This document shows, piece by piece, positions 19,035-28,609 of a DNA stretch of 64,000 bases. The translations under genes were made by a program, and so were the position numbers. Each line of letters starts with the position of its first letter. Within the stretch, counting starts at the first letter, position 1. The notes below the pieces were generated by a model. That model saw only the letters and a program-made list of their open reading frames with translations, was not told the origin of the DNA and did not search any database. The DNA is from Paraburkholderia antibiotica (lineage in GTDB: Bacteria > Pseudomonadota > Gammaproteobacteria > Burkholderiales > Burkholderiaceae), in contig NZ_JABBFZ010000014.1 of NCBI RefSeq assembly GCF_012927125.1, forward strand, positions 1 to 64,000, written 5' to 3'.

Positions 19035-19637
19035 TCACTTGCTCGCGTCCGAACCCGAGTTCGACGCCAGCGTCTCGTTCATCTCGGCGCGCGCTTCCTG
19101 CTGCGTGAGCCCTTCGATCTTGACCTTGGCGGTGCCGCTATGGCGCATGTCGAGCGCGGACGCCGCCGCCATCGACAGATCGATCACGCGGCCACGTGCG
19201 TACGGACCACGGTCGTTGATGCGCACGACCACCGAGCGCGAGTTGGCCGGGTTGGTCACGCGCACGTACGAGCCGAGCGGCAGCGTGCGGTGCGCAGCCG
19301 TCAGCGCGTGCATGTCGTAGCGCTCGCCGTTGGCGGTGCGGCGACCATGGAAGAAGCGCCCATACCACGACGCGCGACCGGTCTGACGGAAGTCAGACGC
19401 ATCGACGCCGTCGTCGGTCAGAGGCTGCGCATCGGCCAGCGGCGTGCTGGCTGCGCTCGGGCTCGAAGCCGGTGCGCTGCCGAACGATTGTGGGCCGAAC
19501 GAGCTCAGACGCACATTTTTTGTGCTGCGCGGCGTGTCATTTGCAGACGTGTCGGTCGCGCCCGGAGGCGTGGCACAGCCGGCCAGTACAAAAAAGGCAA
19601 AAAGAGTCCCCAGACCACGGGTTAGCCGAGTTTTCAT
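19035..19637 (-). CDS. rlpA: septal-ring lytic transglycosylase RlpA-like lipoprotein
   Basis: 200 residues from the ATG at 19,637; an in-frame GTG at 19,652 would add five. Lipobox LAGC after a hydrophobic segment makes it a lipoprotein. Residues about 85-185 are the double-psi beta-barrel of Rlp[21 protein letters not shown], then [19 protein letters not shown] and IDLSMAAA. RlpA cleaves denuded (stem-peptide-free) glycan strands in Pseudomonas. Unlike E. coli RlpA it has no C-terminal SPOR domain, so septal recruitment must differ. It stands alone, convergent with rsmI. Confidence 0.9.
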   Translation of the reverse strand: MKTRLTRGLGTLFAFFVLAGCATPPGATDTSANDTPRSTKNVRLSSFGPQSFGSAPASSPSAASTPLADAQPLTDDGVDASDFRQTGRASWYGRFFHGRRTANGERYDMHALTAAHRTLPLGSYVRVTNPANSRSVVVRINDRGPYARGRVIDLSMAAASALDMRHSGTAKVKIEGLTQQEARAEMNETLASNSGSDASK

Positions 19638-20283
19638 AAGACGTGCAATCACAGTGTCGAGTCGCGTTGCCCGTCAAGGCAGGGCATGTTGCTTGCGACT
19701 CCGGCGGTAGGGACGACAACGCGCCGCGCCGATAAGCGCAGTACGTCAAAGCCCGGATGCGACTCACTCAGCCGCTACCGCACGGTTAATTTTCACGTCT
19801 GGCGCAACCTGTCCCCGGCAGCCTGACCAGACCCCACATGCCGCCAACTGAACGTGGCAATCACGTTCTTGCGCGCGCAACTCAACGCACAGGAACGGCG
19901 GCGTAGGCCCCACCCAGCGTCACGGAAGTTAAGTCCGTAGCAGGCGCGCGGCGCCTGGCTGGGCAAGACGTGTGCATCGAACGCATCGATACTGGATGGC
20001 CGTCGGCATTCCGACAGCCCTTACTTGAACGGCGAGCGGCGTACCTTTTATAGGGACGCATCGCCTTGTGGCAGCGCAAATTTTCTGCGCATGGGTCGCA
20101 TTATACCCAAAAACTTTTTTCAGGACGGCGAGCGGCCCAACGCCTTGATTAATCTTCACATTTATCGCAAAAATGGGCAGACGAAAGACCCACCTGGCAT
20201 CGTCCGCAGAGGCCCGTTGCGCGGGCGCCGGCGACATCCGTGGGGCCGGTACAATCAATGTTTTTCCAGCGCGCCGTCCAGCC
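19638..20283. other. intergenic region between rlpA and the MBL-fold gene
   Basis: About 650 bases between two divergent genes. No credible coding frame: the open frames here are either antisense to one another or lack starts. An AT-richer patch at about 20,095-20,175 is the best place for a promoter of the plus-strand MBL-exonuclease pair. No repeats or strong hairpins seen. Confidence 0.5.
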
Positions 20284-20928
20284 ATGAAAGTCACCCTGAT
20301 CCCCGTTACGCCGTTCCAGCAGAACTGCTCGCTGCTCGTTTGCGAAGCCACCGGACGCGCGGCCGTCGTCGATCCGGGCGGCGATCTCGACGTGATCCAG
20401 GCAGAGATCGCGCGGCAGAACGTGTCGGTCGAAAAAGTTTTTCTGACGCACGGCCATATCGATCACTGCGCCGGCGCGAAAACGCTCGCAACGCATTACG
20501 GCGTGCCGATCGAAGGGCCGCATCCCGACGAGCGCTTCTGGCTCGACAAGCTGCCCGATCAAAGTACGCGCTTCGGCTTTCCGGCCGCCGAAGCATTCGA
20601 GCCCGATCGCTGGCTCGACAACGGCGAGACCGTGCAGTTCGGCGACGAAACCCTCGAGGTCTACCACTGCCCCGGCCATACGCCGGGCCACGTGGTGTTC
20701 TTCAGTCGCGCGCATCGGCTCGCGCTGGTCGGCGACGTGCTGTTCGCCGGCTCGATCGGCCGCACGGATTTTCCGCGCGGCAATCACGCGGACCTGATCC
20801 GCTCGATCCGTCAAAAACTCTGGCCGCTCGGCAGCGACGTCACCTTCGTGCCGGGCCACGGCCCGACCTCGACGTTCGGCGCCGAGCGTCGCAGCAATCC
20901 GTACGTAGCCGATGGAGCAGGCGCATGA
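20284..20928 (+). CDS. MBL-fold hydrolase, YcbL / glyoxalase II-like
   Basis: 214 residues starting [18 protein letters not shown]. Metal-binding motifs of the metallo-beta-lactamase fold are all present: [10 protein letters not shown] (HxHxDH), [17 protein letters not shown] and the late PGHGPTS. The short length, without the glyoxalase II C-terminal substrate domain, points to the YcbL-type hydroxyacylglutathione hydrolase-like group, which hydrolyses thioesters. Its TGA stop overlaps the ATG of the downstream exonuclease-like gene, so the two are co-translated. Confidence 0.92.
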   Translation: MKVTLIPVTPFQQNCSLLVCEATGRAAVVDPGGDLDVIQAEIARQNVSVEKVFLTHGHIDHCAGAKTLATHYGVPIEGPHPDERFWLDKLPDQSTRFGFPAAEAFEPDRWLDNGETVQFGDETLEVYHCPGHTPGHVVFFSRAHRLALVGDVLFAGSIGRTDFPRGNHADLIRSIRQKLWPLGSDVTFVPGHGPTSTFGAERRSNPYVADGAGA

Positions 20929-21557
20929 GCAGCGAAATCTATGTGAGCACCGACGTCGAAGCAGACGGCCCGATCCCCGGCCCGCATTCGATGCTCAGCT
21001 TTGCGTCCGCCGCGTACACCGAAGACAAGCAGCTGATCGCGACCTTCTCGGCGAATCTCGAAACGCTCGAAGGCGCCGCGCCGCATCCGGTGCAGGAAGC
21101 GTGGTGGAAGACCCAGCCCGAGGCGTGGGCCGCGTGCCGCAAGGATCTGCAAACGCCGGTGGCGGCACTGACCGCCTACGTCGACTGGGTCGAGGCGCTG
21201 CCGGGCAAGCCGGTGTTCGTCGCGATGCCGGCCGGCTTCGACTTCACCTATATGTTCTGGTACATGATGCGTTTCGTCGGCCGCTGCCCGTTCTCGTGGT
21301 CGGCGCTCGACATCAAGACGCTCGCGTTCGCGATGACCGGCCTGCCGTACCGCAAGAACATCAAGCCGCGCTTCCCAAAGCACTGGTTCGACGACCATCC
21401 GCACACGCACGTCGCGCTCGACGACGCGATCGAACAAGGCGCGCTCTTCTGCAACATGCTGAAGGAGTTGCGCGCGAGCCGGCCGGAGCAAGCCGCGAGC
21501 GATAAGGATGATGGGGACGGCTCAGGGCAAAACGCCGCTCCGGACCCGGTAAATTAG
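20925..21557 (+). CDS. DEDD-type 3'-5' exonuclease-fold protein
   Basis: 210 residues. It starts with [10 protein letters not shown], an Asp-x-Glu Exo I motif, has [15 protein letters not shown] in the position of Exo II, and ends with [11 protein letters not shown], a DEDDh-like Exo III motif (His then Asp). This suggests a small RNase T/DnaQ-like nuclease. The substrate is unknown and an Asp in the Exo II region should be checked. ATGA overlap with the MBL-fold gene indicates translational coupling. The C-terminal 20 residues are polar low complexity. Confidence 0.8.
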   Translation: MSSEIYVSTDVEADGPIPGPHSMLSFASAAYTEDKQLIATFSANLETLEGAAPHPVQEAWWKTQPEAWAACRKDLQTPVAALTAYVDWVEALPGKPVFVAMPAGFDFTYMFWYMMRFVGRCPFSWSALDIKTLAFAMTGLPYRKNIKPRFPKHWFDDHPHTHVALDDAIEQGALFCNMLKELRASRPEQAASDKDDGDGSGQNAAPDPVN

Positions 21558-21648
21558 GGCAATCTCGCTCGACTGAGCCGTTTTACATTGCGTTTCGTTT
21601 TCGCGCCCTCTACCATGCGTTGATACGGCGACGCTAACGGAGGCGCAG

Positions 21649-22107
21649 TTGACACTCGATACGTTCTCTCAGAAGATCCTGCGCCTGCTTCAGCTCGACG
21701 CGCGCCGTTCGGTGCAGGAAATTTCCGACCAGGTCGGGCTATCGAGCACGCCGTGCTGGCGGCGCATCAAGGACATGGAACAGTCGGGCGTGATCCAGCG
21801 CTATACGGCGCTGCTCGATCGCGAAAAACTCGGCCTGCACGTGTGCGCGCTCGCGCATATCCATCTGACCCGCCATACCGAGGGCGGCGTCGAGCAGTTC
21901 GAACGGGAAATCGCCACCTGTCCGGAAGTCACCGAGTGCTACAGCACGACCGGCGAATCCGATTACATCCTCAAGATCGTCGCGCCCGACATCAAGGCAT
22001 ACGACAGCTTTCTGCACGAACGCATCTTCAAGATTCCGGCCGTCGCGCAGGTACGCACGAGCGTCGTGCTACGCGAAATCAAATTCGATACGCAGTTGCC
22101 GTTGTGA
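21649..22107 (+). CDS. Lrp/AsnC-family transcriptional regulator
   Basis: 152 residues from a TTG start with GGAGG nine bases upstream; no ATG fits. Residues about 5-60 are the AsnC helix-turn-helix (ILRLLQLDARRSVQEISDQV then LSSTPCWRRIKDMEQ). Residues about 70-145 form the RAM ligand-binding domain with ECYSTTGESDYILKI. Such regulators sense amino acids and often control transport or catabolism genes nearby. It stands alone here, convergent with the CDF transporter, so the target is not evident. Confidence 0.93.
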   Translation: MTLDTFSQKILRLLQLDARRSVQEISDQVGLSSTPCWRRIKDMEQSGVIQRYTALLDREKLGLHVCALAHIHLTRHTEGGVEQFEREIATCPEVTECYSTTGESDYILKIVAPDIKAYDSFLHERIFKIPAVAQVRTSVVLREIKFDTQLPL

Positions 22108-22212
22108 CGCGTTGTGACGGATGCCGCTGCGAGCGAGCCAGGCGCACCCTCGCGACGGATTTGACGAGCCTGAAGCTTGAGGCCTGAGGCCAGTAAAGAG
22201 GGAAACCGGCAA

Positions 22213-23502
22213 TCAGGCGGCGTTGTGCGGTTCGGCACTCTTCTTCGCCTGACCAGTCCATGTCCCCGTTCCCGCTTCGACTCCCGCCACCGTGGAAACC
22301 GTGGCTGCCGCCACGTCCCGTTGCAGCAGCACATCGAGTTTGCGCGCACCCAAGCGGCGCTTGAGCGCGTCCAGATCGACACGTCCGAGCGATTGCGCGT
22401 CACTGTCCAGCCCACGTACCGCCTCCGCGCCACCTGAGCCGCCCGCGGCACCGGACGACATCGCCGGCAAAATCACCTCGACGTCGAGCCCCGTACTCAG
22501 GTAATGGAGGTTCACCGCCGCGGCATGCAGGCCGCCGCTCGCCAGCGCCGCGTTGACCTCGGCCACTACCCGCTCGCGCGGCGGCAGGTCGACGGGCGGA
22601 TGCGCGAGCGCATCGTTTTCCGGATCGACGTGGATCAGCGCGTCGAGCACGCGGTTGTCGCCGAGCACACGCAGGCGCGCCGACTCGGCGATGTAATGCC
22701 CTTCGGACACCGAAATCAGCGGATCGACGAGGATATGCGCATCGACGAGCGCGAAATCGCCCATCTTGCGTGTGCGCATTTCGTGCACGTCGCGCACCCC
22801 GGGCGTGGAGAGCAGCAGCGCGCGCATGTCGGCGGCGGCGGCTTCGTCGAGCGCGCGATCCGACAGGTCCTGCAGCGCGTCCCAGCCGAAGGTCCAGCCC
22901 ATGCGCGCGACCATGAAGCCGACGATCGCAGCCGCGATCGGGTCGAGCAGACGCACGCCGGCCAGACTTCCGACCACGCCGATGCCCACCACCAGCGACG
23001 ACGCCGCGTCCGAGCGCGCATGCCACGCGTTCGCGATCAGCATCGCGGAACGCACGCGCTTGGCCTCGCGCAGCATGTAGCGAAACAGCGCTTCTTTCGA
23101 CACCAGCACGAGCGCCGCGACCGCGAGCGCGCTCGCATGGATCTCGGGAATATTTTTCAGATTGGCAAGCCGCGTGCCCGCGCCCCACAACATGCCGACG
23201 CCGACCGAAATCAGCAAGCCGCCCAGAAATAGAGATGCCACCGTCTCATAACGGCTATGTCCGTAATTGTGATCGGCATCGGGCTTTGCGCCGCTATGGT
23301 GATTGGCGACCAGCACGACAAAATCGGAAATGAGATCGGCAAGAGAATGGACACCGTCGGCAACCAGCGCCTGGGAATGCGCAACCGTCCCGATGCCGAT
23401 TTGGAGCGCCATCAACACTGTATTGAGGGCAATACTCACAAAGGTGCTTTTACGCGCAACGCGTTGTTTCTCGGTGGATTGGTCGAGCGTGGCGGAAGAC
23501 AT
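22213..23502 (-). CDS. cation diffusion facilitator (CDF) metal efflux transporter
   Basis: 429 residues from the ATG at 23,502 (MSSATLDQST); a TTG seven codons upstream is possible. Six membrane segments are expected in residues about 20-215. Metal-site signatures: ADGVHSLADLISDF (HxxxD in helix II) and WHARSDAASS (HxxxD in helix V), as in FieF/YiiP. The cytoplasmic domain includes HEMRTRKMGDFALVDAHILV. The last 90 residues exceed E. coli FieF (300 residues), are Ala/Gly-rich and include a second short folded-looking stretch. It probably exports Fe(II), Zn(II) or Mn(II); the exact metal cannot be told. Confidence 0.92.
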   Translation of the reverse strand: MSSATLDQSTEKQRVARKSTFVSIALNTVLMALQIGIGTVAHSQALVADGVHSLADLISDFVVLVANHHSGAKPDADHNYGHSRYETVASLFLGGLLISVGVGMLWGAGTRLANLKNIPEIHASALAVAALVLVSKEALFRYMLREAKRVRSAMLIANAWHARSDAASSLVVGIGVVGSLAGVRLLDPIAAAIVGFMVARMGWTFGWDALQDLSDRALDEAAAADMRALLLSTPGVRDVHEMRTRKMGDFALVDAHILVDPLISVSEGHYIAESARLRVLGDNRVLDALIHVDPENDALAHPPVDLPPRERVVAEVNAALASGGLHAAAVNLHYLSTGLDVEVILPAMSSGAAGGSGGAEAVRGLDSDAQSLGRVDLDALKRRLGARKLDVLLQRDVAAATVSTVAGVEAGTGTWTGQAKKSAEPHNAA

Positions 23503-23690
23503 GTCGAAAAGGAGAAAGGTCAATTCCGATATTGTATCGCGCCGGCTATCGCAGCGAGTTCCAGAGACACAGAAAAAACCTTTTGAATCAGTTGCTTATC
23601 TTAACGAAAAGCATTCGCGTTCCGCTCAGAGGACGCGATGGGGACAAACGCATGACATCGTCATTTGACAAAAGCGTGCCCTCAATGACA

Positions 23691-23722
23691 AAAAGCCGCG
23701 CCCTCAACGGTGCGCGGCTTTT
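23691..23722 (-). terminator. rho-independent terminator downstream of hns
   Basis: Perfect 11-bp stem AAAAGCCGCGC / GCGCGGCTTTT with a 10-base loop. On the minus strand the stem is followed by TTTTTG, so it serves the H-NS gene about 100 bases upstream. The symmetrical ends may also act in the other direction. Confidence 0.88.
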
Positions 23723-23820
23723 GCGAGTCCGGCTTTCTGAGATTCGGCATCCTATAAAACGCCTGCTCAATTGCCGGTAATCCTATTACTGGTCGGCGGT
23801 ATTAGCTGCCGATCCGGGCA

Positions 23821-24123
23821 TTATTTCTGGATCAGAAATTTTTCGCGATCGAGGCCTGCGATCCAGCGCGGCGGCTTGCCGCGGCCCGACCACGTGCTGC
23901 CGCTTTCGGGGTCACGGTATTTCGGTGCGACGCCAGCGCGCGGACGGCTTGCTTTCGCGCCCTTCGGTGCGCGGCCGCCGCCGAGTTCGCTCAGCGAAAT
24001 GCCGTAGTCGGCCATTTTTTGCTTGATTTCATTCAAGACTTCCGCGTATTCGCGCGACTTCGCTTCTTCTATCTGCTTTTCGAGCTTCTCGCGCTGCGCG
24101 AGCAGTTCCTTGTAAGAAGACAT
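23821..24123 (-). CDS. hns: H-NS family nucleoid-associated silencer
   Basis: 100 residues. The N-terminal coiled-coil (LLAQREKLEKQIEEAKSREY) is for oligomerisation. A Pro/Arg linker and the C-terminal DNA-binding domain follow, with the invariant YRDPESGSTWSGRGKPPRWI. The short size is typical of Burkholderia H-NS/BpH3-type proteins. It silences AT-rich foreign DNA. The upstream region is very AT-rich, compatible with autoregulation. A second H-NS-like gene, cut by an IS, lies at the window's left edge. Confidence 0.96.
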   Translation of the reverse strand: MSSYKELLAQREKLEKQIEEAKSREYAEVLNEIKQKMADYGISLSELGGGRAPKGAKASRPRAGVAPKYRDPESGSTWSGRGKPPRWIAGLDREKFLIQK

Positions 24124-24516
24124 AGTTTCCCTTGTGGTATGGATAAATGACTGCCGATCTTAAGCCGACTTGCCTTTGAAGGTTTCATGCCTCGGAATTT
24201 GATGGCGAGATTAACACAGAATAGAAAAACTGCAAAAGCGCAAATCAAAAATTAATTTAAATTCGTTTCAAAAAGTTTCCGTCGTGCATCTCTGTCTGGC
24301 CACCGCCTTTCAATTAGCTGATTTCGCACTCTGCGGAAAAAAGCAGTGGCTATCCATATTTATACGATTAACTATCAGAAAATGGGATTTGAGATGTGAA
24401 TTTCGCTTCAACATTTCACGCCATGAGAGCTTTCGTTGCGATAAGCATGCACTATTGAGACAAAAGACGCGCGCCCCGTTCCGCACATGAGTGTTTTCCC
24501 GAAAAAAAAATAATGC
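24124..24516. other. AT-rich region upstream of hns
   Basis: About 390 bases, strikingly A+T-rich around 24,210-24,270, forming the promoter and leader region of hns on the minus strand. No coding frame is convincing. H-NS genes commonly repress themselves through such DNA. A run of nine A at 24,500-24,508 is just downstream of the next minus-strand gene's stop. Confidence 0.55.
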
Positions 24517-25197
24517 TTAATGCGCGTGCCGTTCGATGCAAACTTCCAGCGCCGCATGCAATGTTCCGGCGTCGACTCCGATGCCGTCGAATGCAACACG
24601 TATGCGCGCGCCGTCGCGTTTCACGTCTATCCCATAACGGTCGATACCGATCAATTCGGCACGACCTGCCGCGCCCGCGTTTGCCGGATTGCCGAAGCGC
24701 GGCGCCCATTGCGCGAGCAACGCGTCTTCTTCATCGGCGCCCAACGGCGGCAGCGGATCGAGTTCGGCGCCGTCGAGCCAGCCCATCGCGCCGAAGCCGC
24801 CGATATAGCGCAGCCGTTCGAGCTTCATCGCCCAGAACGTGAAGTCGCCGAGCATCAGATAGCGCTCCGCGTCCGCGTGATAGCGCAGATAGCGGCGCAC
24901 GACTTCCAGGCTCGAATCGATCGGCTCGAAGCGGCCCAGCAGCGTCACGCGCTGCGCGCTGAGCACGTCGCCGTCGGTGGCGTCGACCGCGAGAAAACCG
25001 GCACGCGAATCGGCATGCAGGTTGTGCGTGTGCTCGGCGAGACGGCTCACGAGAATCGTCGGCCGATGCCGCGCGTCCGGCGCGAACGGCAGCACCGACG
25101 GATAAGGAAAGCCCTCGGGCTGGCGCGCGTGCGTCGCGAGCGTACCGACGGCGGCCGTGTGCAAGAGATGCAGCGGAGCGTGAGCGGGAATTTTCAA
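24517..25197 (-). CDS. pyridoxamine-5'-phosphate-oxidase-like FMN-binding protein (HugZ-like)
   Basis: 226 residues from the TTG at 25,197, which has CGAGG about 10 bases upstream; an ATG at 25,266 is the alternative. Split-barrel flavin fold: LHLLHTAAVGTLATHARQ, then YPSVLPFAPDARHRPTILVS and LAEHTHNLHADSRAGFLAVD, then the conserved RYLMLGDFTFWAM and IGGFGAMGWL. Relatives include HugZ-type heme-utilisation proteins and general FMN-binding oxidases. Without heme genes nearby the role stays open. The last 60 residues resemble a small DUF2470-like domain. Confidence 0.82.
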   Translation of the reverse strand: MKIPAHAPLHLLHTAAVGTLATHARQPEGFPYPSVLPFAPDARHRPTILVSRLAEHTHNLHADSRAGFLAVDATDGDVLSAQRVTLLGRFEPIDSSLEVVRRYLRYHADAERYLMLGDFTFWAMKLERLRYIGGFGAMGWLDGAELDPLPPLGADEEDALLAQWAPRFGNPANAGAAGRAELIGIDRYGIDVKRDGARIRVAFDGIGVDAGTLHAALEVCIERHAH

Positions 25198-25391
25198 GTG
25201 AGCGTACCTCGCGAGTGAACCGGCGACCGGATAGCCTGTGCGGGAGATGCAGCGGAGCGCGACCATCTGCGCTTAATCGTACGTGCCCGCGTCCGGCGCT
25301 CCAAGCATAAGCGAGCCCGCTTCGATAGAATCGGAAATTCGCTTTCAACGCGCTTTCCCTCGCACTCACGCCCTCTGCGCCCGAGACCTCC

Positions 25392-26606
25392 GTGCCCGAT
25401 CACCCAAGCTCCGAATTCGCTGTCCTGCCCGCCGCTCATCGCGACCTGTCCGACACCGCGCGGCAACGCGCGCGCATCGCCACGATGGCGCTGTTTTTCA
25501 TCGCCGGCATGATGTACGCGTCGTGGGGCGTGCACGTGCCGACGGTGCGCGACCGCTTCCATCTGAACGCGGCGATGCTGTCGTTCGCGCTTTTCGCGGT
25601 GGCTGGCGGTTCGATCGGCGCGATGGTGACCAACGCGTCGTGGATCGCCCGCGTCGGCACGCGCCGCGCGTGTCTCGCCGGCGGCCTCGTGATGGCCGCC
25701 TGCGCGGCGCTGGTGCTGATCGTACCGGCGTACTGGATGCTGCTGGTCGTGCTCGCGATCTTCGGCGCCGGCATGGCCACGCTCGACGTCGCGATGAACG
25801 CCGAAGCGAGCGCCGTCGAAAAAGCGCTCGGCAAGCCGATCATGTCGTCGCTGCACGGCATGTTCAGCGTCGGCGGGATGTTCGGCGCGGCGGCCGGCGG
25901 GACGCTGCTGTCGCGCGGCATGGCGCCGGCGCTGCATCTGGCGCTCGCCGCGGCGGTCAGCGCGCTGGTGCTGGTGATCGCGTGTCCGTCGGTGCTGCCG
26001 CACGTGCCGCATGCCGAACATCCCGATGCCGCGACGCCGCGCGCGAGCCGCTGGCGCTCGCCGGCGCTGTGGGCGCTCGGCACGATGGCGCTGGTCGCGC
26101 TGATCGCCGAAGGTGCGATGTACGACTGGGCTACGGTCTATATGCGCGACGTCGTGCTTGCGACGCCGGCCGTCGCGAGTGCCGCCTACGCGGCGTTTTC
26201 GGGCGGCATGGCGGTCGCGCGTTTCGCCGGCGACGCGGTGCGCGCCCGCTTCGGCGCGCCGCAACTGGTGATGATCAGCGCCGCGCTCGCCTGCGCGGGG
26301 ATGGTCGACGCGCTGCTGTTGCCGAACGCGGTCGCCGCGCTCGCAGGCTTCGCGCTGATCGGCCTCGGGCTCGCGAACATGATGCCGGTGCTGTTCGCGG
26401 CGGCGGCCAGCGTGAAGGGCATCCACGCGGCCGAGGGGCTCGCGCACGTTGCAGGCCTCGCGTACTTCGGTCTGCTGCTCGGGCCGGTGATCATCGGCGC
26501 GGTCGCGCAGGTGACCAATCTGACGATCGGTCTGTCGGTCGTCGCGGTGTGCGCCGCGCTGATCGCGCTCGTCGGGCCGAAGGTGCTGCGTCGTTTGAAG
26601 ATCTGA
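25392..26606 (+). CDS. MFS transporter (YbjJ / sugar-permease-like)
   Basis: 404 residues from a GTG start. Twelve membrane segments are expected. Motifs: FFIAGMMYASWGVHVPTVRD in TM1, LFAVAGGSIGAM, and the conserved helix-4 region MATLDVAMNAEASAVEKALG followed by SLHGMFSVGGMFGAA, which is typical of the YbjJ / fucose-permease branch of the major facilitator superfamily. Substrate unknown. It stands alone, divergent from the FMN-binding protein gene. Confidence 0.9.
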   Translation: MPDHPSSEFAVLPAAHRDLSDTARQRARIATMALFFIAGMMYASWGVHVPTVRDRFHLNAAMLSFALFAVAGGSIGAMVTNASWIARVGTRRACLAGGLVMAACAALVLIVPAYWMLLVVLAIFGAGMATLDVAMNAEASAVEKALGKPIMSSLHGMFSVGGMFGAAAGGTLLSRGMAPALHLALAAAVSALVLVIACPSVLPHVPHAEHPDAATPRASRWRSPALWALGTMALVALIAEGAMYDWATVYMRDVVLATPAVASAAYAAFSGGMAVARFAGDAVRARFGAPQLVMISAALACAGMVDALLLPNAVAALAGFALIGLGLANMMPVLFAAAASVKGIHAAEGLAHVAGLAYFGLLLGPVIIGAVAQVTNLTIGLSVVAVCAALIALVGPKVLRRLKI

Positions 26607-26862
26607 CGCGAGCGCGCGCCGGCTCTGCGTCGGCGCACTCCTGCTCCATACGAAACCGGCTCGCTTACGTTACGTTACGCGCGGCCCGCGCGCCGTCGTG
26701 TTCCGCGACACATCGCCGTAATACGGCGCCCCACCGCTCTCACGCATCGCCCGCGAACCCTTGATCGACGGGGTTTCGGCGCGCTCCCCGGCGACGGATG
26801 AAATTGGCATAAGCTTTGCAGTTAGCTCCCCAGCAATGTCCATATTACGAGGGGAGCGGAAC

Positions 26863-28518
26863 ATGTATCGCACATTCAAACTGACGGCAGGCGCGCTCTG
26901 CGTGTCATCGATGATCGTCCTCACTGGCTGCGGTAGCGCACTGACCCAGCCGGGCGTGTCGAGCAACTCCGGCGCGGCCGGTTCGAGCAGTGGGTCGACG
27001 AGTGGGTCCAGCAGTGGCTCGAGCAGTGGCTCCAGTAGCGGGTCGAGCAGCGGATCGAGTAGTGGCTCCAGCAGCGGATCGAGTAGTGGGTCGAGCAGTG
27101 GCTCCAGCAGCGGATCGAGCAGTGGTTCCAGTAGCGGGTCGAGCAGCGGATCGAGTAGCGGTTCCAGCAGCGGTTCCAGCAGCGGTTCCAGCAGCGGATC
27201 GAGTAGCGGCTCAAGCAGCGGCACCACCAGCGCCAACCCCGTCGGCGTCGTCGTGCAGAACACCGGCAACGTCGTCACCGCGACCGGCCAGACCGTGGCG
27301 GCGGTGGGCAGCCAGATCAGCTCGACCTCGCTTCCCGGCACCAATGCTGCCACCACTAACGCGCTCGGCGGCGTCGTCACGAATCTCGGCAACGGCGTGA
27401 CCGCGCTCGGCACCGGCGCGGCGAACGGTCTCGGCCAGCTCGGCAATTCGACCGATCCGCTCGCCACCACGCTCGCCAGCAGCGGCACGCTCGTCGCCGA
27501 CGCAGGCCTGGCGGTCAACAGCGCCGGTCAACTGGTGACAAGTCTTGGCACCGGCCCGACCTCGGCGCTCAGCCCGCTGACGACCCCGCTCGGCAGCGTG
27601 GTCTCGACGGTCGGCAACACCGTGACCACCGTCGGCACGGATCTCGGCACCACGCTGTCGAACGGCCCTGTGCAGCAACTCACGCAGGGCCTCAGCACCG
27701 CGATCACGCCGATCACCTCGGTGGTCGCTCAAACGACGCAAACCGTCGGCGACACGACCGGCCTCGGCGCACCGCTGAACGGCCTGTTGTCGACGATCAG
27801 TCACGGCCTCGACAGCGCCGGCACCAAGATCAGCGGCGCAACCGATAACGCGATCGGCCAGAACCTCGGCAATGTCGTGACGAAACTCGGCGACACGGTC
27901 ACATCGGTGGGCGGTCTGCTGACGGCCGGCGGCACCAGCGGCAGCAATCCGCTTTCGGGCCTGACCGGCATTCTGAGCGGCACCAGCAGCAGCAGCGGCG
28001 GCAGTGGCACGTCGAGCAACCCGCTCGGCTCGCTCACGAGCATCCTGACCGCGCTGCCGAGCACGCTGAGCAGCGGCCTGACCGGCGGCAGCGGTTCCAG
28101 CAGCAGCCCGCTCGCGCCGCTGACCAACGTGGTGTCGTCGCTGACCAGCAGCCTCGGCAGCGCCGGTTCGGGTAGCGCGCTGGCACCGCTGACCAACGTC
28201 TTGACTTCGGTGACCAGCACCGTCACCGGCGCGCTGGGTGGCGCGACTTCGAGCGGCGGCAGCAGCAGTCCGCTGGCACCGGTGACGTCGCTCGTGACCT
28301 CGCTGACGGGCGCGCTCGGCTCGGCGACCGGCAGCAGCTCGGGTAGCGGCAGCAGCACCAGCAGCGCGCTCGCGCCGGTCACGAGCCTGCTGACCACGGT
28401 CACGAGCACGCTGACGAGCACCGTCAGCGGCGCGGCGAGCACCTCCGGCAGCAGCTCGGGCGGCGGTCTGCTCAGCGGCCTGACGAGCGGCCTCACCAGC
28501 CTCTCGACGAAGAAGTGA
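26863..28518 (+). CDS. Ser/Gly-repeat surface lipoprotein
   Basis: 551 residues from the ATG at 26,863, which has GGGGAGCGG upstream; earlier in-frame codons lack a start signal. Lipobox LTGC after a hydrophobic segment gives a lipoprotein anchored by Cys25. Residues 40-119 are twenty tetrapeptides, nearly all GSSS. The rest has imperfect repeats built on VVTxxGNxVTxxG and LAPLTNVVSSLTSSLG, with many small residues. Such proteins are often auto-named collagen-like in Burkholderia, but Gly occurs every fourth residue here, not every third, so a collagen helix is not expected. Probably a surface stalk or matrix protein. A strong terminator follows. Confidence 0.85.
   Translation: MYRTFKLTAGALCVSSMIVLTGCGSALTQPGVSSNSGAAGSSSGSTSGSSSGSSSGSSSGSSSGSSSGSSSGSSSGSSSGSSSGSSSGSSSGSSSGSSSGSSSGSSSGSSSGSSSGSSSGTTSANPVGVVVQNTGNVVTATGQTVAAVGSQISSTSLPGTNAATTNALGGVVTNLGNGVTALGTGAANGLGQLGNSTDPLATTLASSGTLVADAGLAVNSAGQLVTSLGTGPTSALSPLTTPLGSVVSTVGNTVTTVGTDLGTTLSNGPVQQLTQGLSTAITPITSVVAQTTQTVGDTTGLGAPLNGLLSTISHGLDSAGTKISGATDNAIGQNLGNVVTKLGDTVTSVGGLLTAGGTSGSNPLSGLTGILSGTSSSSGGSGTSSNPLGSLTSILTALPSTLSSGLTGGSGSSSSPLAPLTNVVSSLTSSLGSAGSGSALAPLTNVLTSVTSTVTGALGGATSSGGSSSPLAPVTSLVTSLTGALGSATGSSSGSGSSTSSALAPVTSLLTTVTSTLTSTVSGAASTSGSSSGGGLLSGLTSGLTSLSTKK
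26980..27219 (+). repeat. twenty tandem 12-bp units encoding (GSSS)n
   Basis: Units such as GGATCGAGTAGT, GGCTCCAGCAGC and GGGTCGAGCAGC follow each other without interruption for exactly 240 bases. Silent differences between units show the array is not newly formed. A gain or loss of units changes protein length but keeps frame. Confidence 0.95.
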
Positions 28519-28576
28519 TCAACAAGAAGAACGACAGCATATAAAGGCGCGGCAGGAACAAGCGCCGAAGGGAGGG

Positions 28577-28609
28577 TGGCGAGCCGGGCAACCGGCTCGC
28601 CATTTTTTT
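28577..28609 (+). terminator. rho-independent terminator after the Ser/Gly lipoprotein
   Basis: Stem TGGCGAGCCGG / CCGGCTCGCCA with loop GCAA, then seven T. A perfect 11-bp stem. Confidence 0.95.

Noticed and set aside
26670-27518. Minus-strand frame with Leu-Asp-Pro-Leu repeats
   Set aside because: It is the antisense of the GSSS repeat array and has no independent support.
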